Shown: positions 60,201 through 64,000 of the stretch, piece after piece
Position numbering within the stretch: position 1 is the first letter of the stretch
Layout of the letters: each line of letters opens with the position of its first letter
Assembly (NCBI RefSeq): GCF_016859285.1
Contig: NC_053417.1
Span: 11,948,706 to 12,012,705 of the forward strand
Length of the DNA: 64,000 nucleotides
Reading direction: 5' to 3'
Source: Xiphias gladius
Taxonomy: Eukaryota > Chordata > Actinopteri > Istiophoriformes > Xiphiidae
Program-made: the position numbers and the translations under genes
The notes under the pieces: generated by a model
Told to the model about the DNA's origin: nothing
The model's database searches: none
Seen by the model: only the letters and a program-made list of their open reading frames with translations

Positions 60201-62513
60201 AAGATTTTGACTTGTTTTTCAAGGTGCAACTAAGTTTCCTACCCAGGAAATCGGTAATGACACATCTACTTTTTGTACAAACCTGCCTTGAGTTTGGTTC
60301 ACGATGTGCAATCTGAGCATTTCTGGCTACCGCCTTTGTTGGGATTAAGAAACAGAGCTGCCACTTGGGGAATTTGGTTAAAAAGGTTTTTATTGTGTAG
60401 CAAACAGAATATTTTTTCATCCAGGTGGTTAGAAGTAATTGATCTTTGAAATACCTTCAGAACATTGGACAAAGCTGCTAAACAACAGTCTAATACTTAC
60501 TGTATTTTGTTAATCTTCTATTCTGCTTTCGTTAATGTGGACAACTGAATTTTGCGAAATTATAAAAGAATATGACCATATTGTATCAAATATCACTGAA
60601 AGCCTATAAACAGTAATTTTGAATTATTGCACAGTCACCTTGTGTTCCTGCTTTGTAATGCAGGCATCTACGGTACGTCTAGGATTAAATGCGTTGCACA
60701 CAAGGCTAAATGTGATGCTCTTGCTGTAATGGATAGTGCTATGGAATCAAGGTGGCTTAAAGAGTGAATGTCATTTCGGGTAATCACAGTTGGTCACGTC
60801 AAAGGTCTGTTGCAGCGCCTGTCAGGCCGTCCCTCTATCATTTAGGCACCTGATCCATTTAAGAGTTAGATGCTGGAGCTGCCCCTTCGTAGGCAAATTT
60901 TCCCATGAAATCATATATGTTTATTTAAAATATTTACCAAAAAGATTTATTTTCATTCACATTATATCTATTCATAGAAAAGTGTATTTTCATAATGCAC
61001 AAAGTGAAAATACATCCTCACAGCAATAAACCTAATAAAATAAGCCTTTCACTACTTATTTACATTTAACAGGTGATGCTCACAATGACGGAGATAAGAT
61101 GGCCACAAAATGCCTTTTTTTAATTGTAACTACATTTAATGATTTGTCTGAATAAAGAGAAATAAAAAAAGAAGAGATTAAGCAACAGGAGGTACAGCAT
61201 CGGTACCAGAAATGACCCTCTATTACCAGAGATAATTCACATGATTGCCACATAATCTCTTTTATCCACAACACAGAAATCATGACAGCTACACATACTT
61301 CTCTCCTCGTATCCTCTCACAGATGTAGCATTATCCAGCGGTCTTCTATGCCATGACCCATGCTCCCCCACCCAGGGCTGCTGCTCAGATGGTGCAGTTC
61401 TGCTTGGAGGATTTGGGGGACCTCTGAACCCAAACCTCACAGTCAGCAGTGTGGAATACCTTGGTCCTGAGGAGGAGCATCCCCCTTCAGGTAGGACAAA
61501 CCTTTACTCTACTCAAGGTCAACCAATCAATAGACACTGTAGAGCTGCAAAAACAACAGATGAGGGAAAAAAAATGGATTGTGAAGCAGCTGGGTGTCTT
61601 CGCCTCAGCTTTACAGTAGATCAATGAGTGCATAAGATTGCTGTGATCAATATGATAATATTGATCTGAATGAGGATGGACGGCCTCCATACTGTTTTTG
61701 CAACAAAAAAAATAAAACAGTACTCAAGCGATAAAAGACTTCCATCAAACTGTTTGTCTGTTGATTTTGTTGACATTTTTCACATAATGGAGACATTGTT
61801 TGAACCAGTGTTCTACATGTGTACCATTAGAGGGCAGCAAATACAATTCAATGGCGTTCTTTGCCTTAATACTCACCTGCCATGACAGGTCTACAAATGT
61901 CTACTATACAGCCTGTGTATTTGGTGGAAATCTAGGCCTCTATCACTCAAACGCACAATAGTTTTGTGTGCGATGCTGTAACAAGTGGAGCATGGAAATG
62001 GTTTTTATGCATAAAGTTAGTACAGTACAGCACAATTACAGGTTTTCATTTGAGAAGGTTAATTTTATTCACTTAAAAAATAAAAACAGCTGCTGCAACT
62101 TATATTTCCATCAATACGCACAGTATTTCAGTTTAATCAAGTATCATTTCAATTATAACCTCACTGATCTTTAAAATATTCCCATACAAGCTGTTTCCAT
62201 CATCTGCCATCCGTTTAATAGTGTAGATTTATTTGTATTCTTCACAACAACACTCATTTTATTAATATTTCTAAATTTTTTGTTCCCCTTCATTAAGTAG
62301 CTGCCCCTCTCCAGCACTGTGAACGAGTGGAGGAGAATGTACCGCTACCGGAGGACGAGGGAGATGAGGAGGTGCACCCTGCCGGGGATTTACCTGAGGG
62401 GCTGCAGGACATGGGAGACCAGATGGAAGAAAGACCAGAGGAGGAGATTCCTCCAGGGACTTCCCCACCACAAGTACCTCCAAAACTTTTGCCCCAGCTG
62501 AGTACTGGAGATG
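39567..62513 (+). CDS. phactr3: Phosphatase and actin regulator 3 (scapinin), 5' part; gene continues past the window
   Basis: Visible coding exons are 39567-39669, 59307-59471, 61323-61490 and 62298-62513, all joined in phase 1. They give about 217 residues. PHACTR3 binds protein phosphatase 1 and G-actin and is mainly neuronal; actin binding through RPEL motifs controls its location and partner choice. Exon 1 encodes [20 protein letters not shown], matching the human start with its GRSQSDP motif. Exon 2 carries the family-diagnostic block [20 protein letters not shown] then [12 protein letters not shown], a basic nuclear-localisation and RPEL-N-adjacent region. Exons 3 and 4 are the variable acidic and proline-rich linker. 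The three C-terminal RPEL repeats and the PP1-binding end must lie beyond 64000. No exon for the RPEL-N motif proper is visible between exons 2 and 3. Whether this is the a or b teleost duplicate cannot be decided here. Confidence 0.93.
40281..40327. repeat. (CA)n microsatellite in phactr3 intron 1
   Basis: CACGCACGC followed by about 18 CA units. Confidence 0.95.
42109..42482 (+). mobile_element. hAT-like MITE, copy 1 (forward)
   Basis: Begins CGGCTGCAACTGATATAATTTCC. It contains AGTCTATAAAATGGCACAAA, TTTCCCAGAGC and TTGTTTTGTCTGACCAACAGT, and ends GGATTAATCGACTAATCGTTTCAGCA. Non-coding. Same family as copies at 44016, 45658 and 49070. Confidence 0.75.
43391..43430. repeat. (CTAT)n microsatellite
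   Basis: About nine to ten tetranucleotide units with single-base variants. Confidence 0.92.
44016..44370 (-). mobile_element. hAT-like MITE, copy 2 (reverse), with 8-bp target duplication
   Basis: Ends are TAGAGCTGAAACAATGA... and ...TCATTAGATGCAGCCCTA. The flanking octamers ACTCTCAT (44008-44015) and ATTCTCAC (44371-44378) match at six of eight positions, consistent with an old 8-bp target duplication as made by hAT transposases. Confidence 0.8.
45658..45972 (+). mobile_element. hAT-like MITE, copy 3 (forward, diverged)
   Basis: Contains CATTCATTATTTCCACTATT, AGTATATAAAATGCC, CTTGTTTTGTCAGATAAATAGT and a terminal CAGTCAATCGTGCCAGCTCTA. The start is approximate. Confidence 0.65.
48900..49374 (-). 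mobile_element. hAT-like MITE, copy 4 (reverse) with an adjoining forward fragment
   Basis: The main copy, about 49070-49374, ends AACGAAAACAACCATTAGCTGC then AGCCCTA and includes AAGATGTCACCTTGGGTTCTG. A piece at about 48905-48970 (TTCTGTCTGACCCACAGTC...AAATATTCA) looks like the same family in forward orientation, so the site may hold two insertions or an inversion. Confidence 0.65.
49593..49613 (+). promoter_or_regulatory. RE1/NRSE (REST/NRSF binding site) in phactr3 intron 1
   Basis: Left half CTCAGCACC, then AT, then right half GGACAGCACC. I count two differences from the canonical 21-bp RE1 (first base and third from last), with normal half-site spacing. REST silences neuronal genes in non-neuronal cells, and phactr3 is a neuronal gene, so the site fits its context. 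The following ~270 bp (to about 49880) is less AT-rich than the surroundings. Confidence 0.75.
52096..52560 (-). pseudogene. Degraded L1-clade LINE, 3' end of ORF2
   Basis: Read on the minus strand, 52257-52096 is an open stretch ending with a stop. Its words ([20 protein letters not shown], then [13 protein letters not shown]) resemble the C-terminus of vertebrate L1/Tx1-type ORF2 proteins (helix, then a K/R-x-W-x-P-F end). Further 5' the similarity continues in other frames (for example [21 protein letters not shown]), so it is frameshifted and dead. No poly(A) tail boundary was clear. Confidence 0.5.
55540..55740. repeat. Teleost interspersed repeat, 5' fragment ('GCTAGCATG...GCATGCTAATATGCTAA')
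   Basis: Contains AATGCTAATGCTAGCATGG, then TTAGCATATTAGCATGCTAA and TATTTGCTAATAAAC. It corresponds to the left part of the element at 13085-13610. Confidence 0.65.
57113..57126. promoter_or_regulatory. RFX X-box motif
   Basis: GTCGCCATGGCAAC is a full two-half-site X-box (GTNRCC-AT-RGYAAC type). RFX factors bind such sites in neuronal and ciliary genes. It lies 2.2 kb upstream of phactr3 exon 2, in a block with CpGs, which suggests an alternative phactr3 promoter or an enhancer. Confidence 0.6.
57175..57240. repeat. (CA)n then (CT)n compound microsatellite
   Basis: CA units 57175-57211 followed by CT units to 57240. The long Ser/Leu/Thr/His frames here are artefacts. Confidence 0.92.
57455..57740. 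repeat. Pyrimidine-rich tract
   Basis: About 285 bp of C/T-rich sequence on the plus strand with few purines. The overlapping 151-, 103- and 180-codon frames on both strands reflect this composition, not a protein. Confidence 0.75.
57741..59039. other. Distal end of phactr3 intron 1, no exon seen
   Basis: AT-rich DNA with a 81-codon frame at 58435-58680 lacking features. An ATG followed by AG|GTGAGC at about 59020-59035 was considered as a mini first exon and rejected on phase. Confidence 0.5.
59307..59471 (+). CDS. phactr3: phactr3 coding exon 2 (conserved basic block)
   Basis: The acceptor is CCACTGTCTCTTCAG|TA after a long pyrimidine tract; the donor is TCCACAG|GTACAA. 55 codons: [20 protein letters not shown], then [20 protein letters not shown] and [15 protein letters not shown]. 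The second half is nearly identical to human PHACTR3. Confidence 0.96.
59472..61322 (+). other. phactr3 intron 2; expected RPEL-N exon not found
   Basis: 1.85 kb. I looked in all forward frames for an L-E-K-K...R-E-E-L-I pattern with flanking AG/GT and found none. It contains a repeat-like stretch at about 59845-59945 (GGGCTGGGGGATATGG...TATCAAAATATACC). Confidence 0.6.
61323..61490 (+). CDS. phactr3: phactr3 coding exon 3 (linker)
   Basis: The acceptor is TCGTATCCTCTCACAG|AT and the donor CCTTCAG|GTAGGA. 56 codons, open in the phase required by exon 2: [20 protein letters not shown] through [16 protein letters not shown]. The linker is poorly conserved in the family, so the call rests on splice sites and phase. 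Confidence 0.7.
61491..62297 (+). other. phactr3 intron 3, nothing else seen
   Basis: AT-rich, with a CTCF-like motif at 61824-61838. No additional exon. Confidence 0.6.
61824..61838 (+). promoter_or_regulatory. CTCF-like motif
   Basis: CCATTAGAGGGCAGC resembles the core CTCF motif (CCASNAGRKGGCAS). It lies in phactr3 intron 3. A single motif match without binding data is weak evidence. Confidence 0.25.
62298..62513 (+). CDS. phactr3: phactr3 coding exon 4 (acidic / proline-rich linker)
   Basis: The acceptor is TTTTTTGTTCCCCTTCATTAAG|TA and the donor GGAGATG|GTGAGT. 72 codons of Glu/Asp-rich sequence ending in the proline-rich [17 protein letters not shown] tidier-looking acceptor at 62314 puts TGA in frame at once and is rejected. 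Confidence 0.75.
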
Positions 62514-64000
62514 GTGAGTGCTGAGAGGTTAAGGAAATGTCATTTTTATCTAATGTACAGTGAATGCAAATTCACAGGCTGGCTGTATAAAACCTGTTTC
62601 CCCTCAGTTTGAACTACACATGGGGGAAACCTGAAAAAAGCTATGAGTTATGTCCCAGACAGTGTCCTCCACCACAATCGAAATTAAGTGGTAGAATTAG
62701 AAGTATTTAGATCCTTTGATTAATTAAATGTACCAATACCACAATGTAAAAATGCAATTTTACAAGTAAAAATTCTGCATTCAAAATCCTAGGAGTACAG
62801 TATTATCAACAAAATATCAAGTATCAAAAGTAAAAGTAGTCACTTTTTACTCCTGTGACTGATACATTATTATTGTAATTTATTAGGTTTTTAATACTGA
62901 TACATCAAAGTGCAAGCAGCATTTTAGTGTTACTGATACATTTAAATACTTTATATACAGTTTGGTAGTTCGGACCAGGAATCTTGAAATGTTTAAGGGG
63001 GAGAGGAAAAAATAAAAAACAAAGTTATGCTGCACAGATTTGTAGTCATTTTTTGGAGTTTTCCCTAACCTCCTTTTTTGTGTTAAGTATTGGATAATTA
63101 ATCCTCTTTGGGCCTCAAGCAGTTATTTAAATAAAACCATCTGAGAAATTTAGATGAAAAATTTCCCTGGTGGAACTGCTAACAACTCAGACAGCTGAAA
63201 CATGACAATGAGCCCCTACGAAACCCTGGTTTATAAGAGATTGCAAGTCAAAAAGGTTGGGAACCTTGTGTTGTATTTTATAAGGATATTTCTAATGTTA
63301 AATCTGAAAAAAGTGACTTGTTATTATAGCTAACAAATAAGTGTAGTGGAGAAAAAAGTACAATATTTCCCTCCGAAATGTGGATTAGAAGTATAAAGTA
63401 GCATAAAATGGAAATAAAGTAAATGAAGTAAAGTACAAGAATCTCACAATTGTACGTCAGTACAGTATTTAGTTACTTTCTCTAAATGAGGCAATATCTT
63501 TTAGAAGAATGGTGTTCATCCCCCAAAGTACAGATCCAGGCTTGCTGAGTCAACACAAAGATGCACTGCAGCTGCACTGCTGGGTCACGGTGACATAACA
63601 CACTACGAAGACATTTTTCCCTTTCATTTGTCACCTGTCTGTAGTTTGAGGAATCCTAAAGTTGGTACCAATAGTCAAGGTTAAATTAACTCAGATTCCA
63701 GCCAGTAGACTGCTGTGCACAAACTAAGATGAGCCACATTTTCCAGCAATTTACTGTAGTAGAACATACTGTACATTCTTCAGATACACTGCCAATGGCA
63801 GATTGGCAAAGTAGTTGTTTTTTTTTTTGCAAGAAAACTTAGCAAGTATGTATTTTTCCATGTGTTCAAGTTTCCTCTTAGGTTAAACAGATGTGCAAGT
63901 AAGGTGGATCAGAGAGTCTGAATTCCCTTGAGCCAAAATGTAAATGTGTTTCCCAAAGTTCAGCTCAGTATCCAAAGATAACCTCCAGCCCCTGTGACCA
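62514..64000 (+). other. phactr3 intron 4 (start), extends to the window edge
   Basis: Mostly repeat (see 62665-63480). A weak possible acceptor near the right edge (AAAGTTCAG|CT at 63963/63964) is open in the needed phase for the 37 bases remaining, too short to call. Confidence 0.5.
62665..63480 (-). repeat. Teleost 'AAGTA' interspersed repeat, reverse copy with an internal insertion
   Basis: The right-end part at 62670-62960 (TCCTCCACCACAATCG..., AGTATTTAGATCC, AAAGTAAAAGTAGTCAC) and the left-end part at 63345-63480 (TGTAGTGGAGAAAAAAGTAC, AAGTACAAGAATCTCAC) belong to one element. They are separated by about 380 bp that includes a GGTTGGGAACC-type repeat. Confidence 0.65.

Noticed and set aside
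60070..60420. 116-codon minus-strand frame in phactr3 intron 2
   Set aside because: Ends in a poly-Phe run from an A-rich tract and has no recognisable protein similarity.
61158..61190. AAAGAAGAGATTAAGCAACAGG as a possible RPEL-N remnant in phactr3 intron 2
   Set aside because: Only a loose K/E-E-E-I resemblance, a stop just upstream, and no acceptor/donor pair.
62314..62315. Alternative acceptor CTGCCCCTCTCCAG for phactr3 exon 4
   Set aside because: In the phase fixed by exon 3 it gives an immediate TGA; the acceptor at 62297 keeps the frame open.

Overview
The window is nuclear DNA of a teleost fish, probably a spiny-rayed (percomorph) species. Genes have GT-AG introns, (CA/GT)n arrays are frequent, and I recognise several repeat families that are abundant in percomorph genomes. 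There are no bacterial-type operons, CRISPR arrays, rRNA or tRNA genes. Most long open frames are translations of (GT)n or (CA)n tracts or chance frames; the real coding sequence lies in short exons that had to be assembled by splice site and phase.

Layout. Positions 1-28812 hold no gene that I can support: a repeat-rich stretch with microsatellites, degraded transposons, a ~400 bp tandem duplication, and a few blocks that look like conserved non-coding DNA. Positions 28813-29860 (+) carry a complete four-exon gene for a small secreted protein with three WAP four-disulfide domains (wfdc2-like). Converging on it from the minus strand is pigt (38425 down to 32552), the GPI-transamidase subunit PIG-T, complete in 11 coding exons and 640 codons. 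Head-to-head with pigt, 1.14 kb between start codons, is phactr3 (+). Its first coding exon is at 39567-39669, followed by a 19.6 kb first intron and three more exons at 59307-59471, 61323-61490 and 62298-62513. The gene runs off the right edge.

How the genes relate. The pigt/wfdc2 neighbourhood matches the human chromosome 20q13 arrangement, and PHACTR3 also lies on human 20q13, so this is conserved vertebrate synteny rather than a functional cluster. pigt is a housekeeping ER gene. phactr3 is a mainly neuronal PP1/actin regulator, and its long intron contains a near-consensus REST/NRSF site and a perfect RFX X-box, consistent with neuronal control.

I found no previously undescribed multi-gene system. 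The most notable observations are: (1) no RPEL-N exon is visible where phactr3 should have one; (2) the near-perfect RE1 site at 49593-49613; (3) a pigt splice donor that is the first GT of a microsatellite; (4) a TTAA-flanked MITE with a hairpin at one end; (5) four copies of one MITE family inside phactr3 intron 1.
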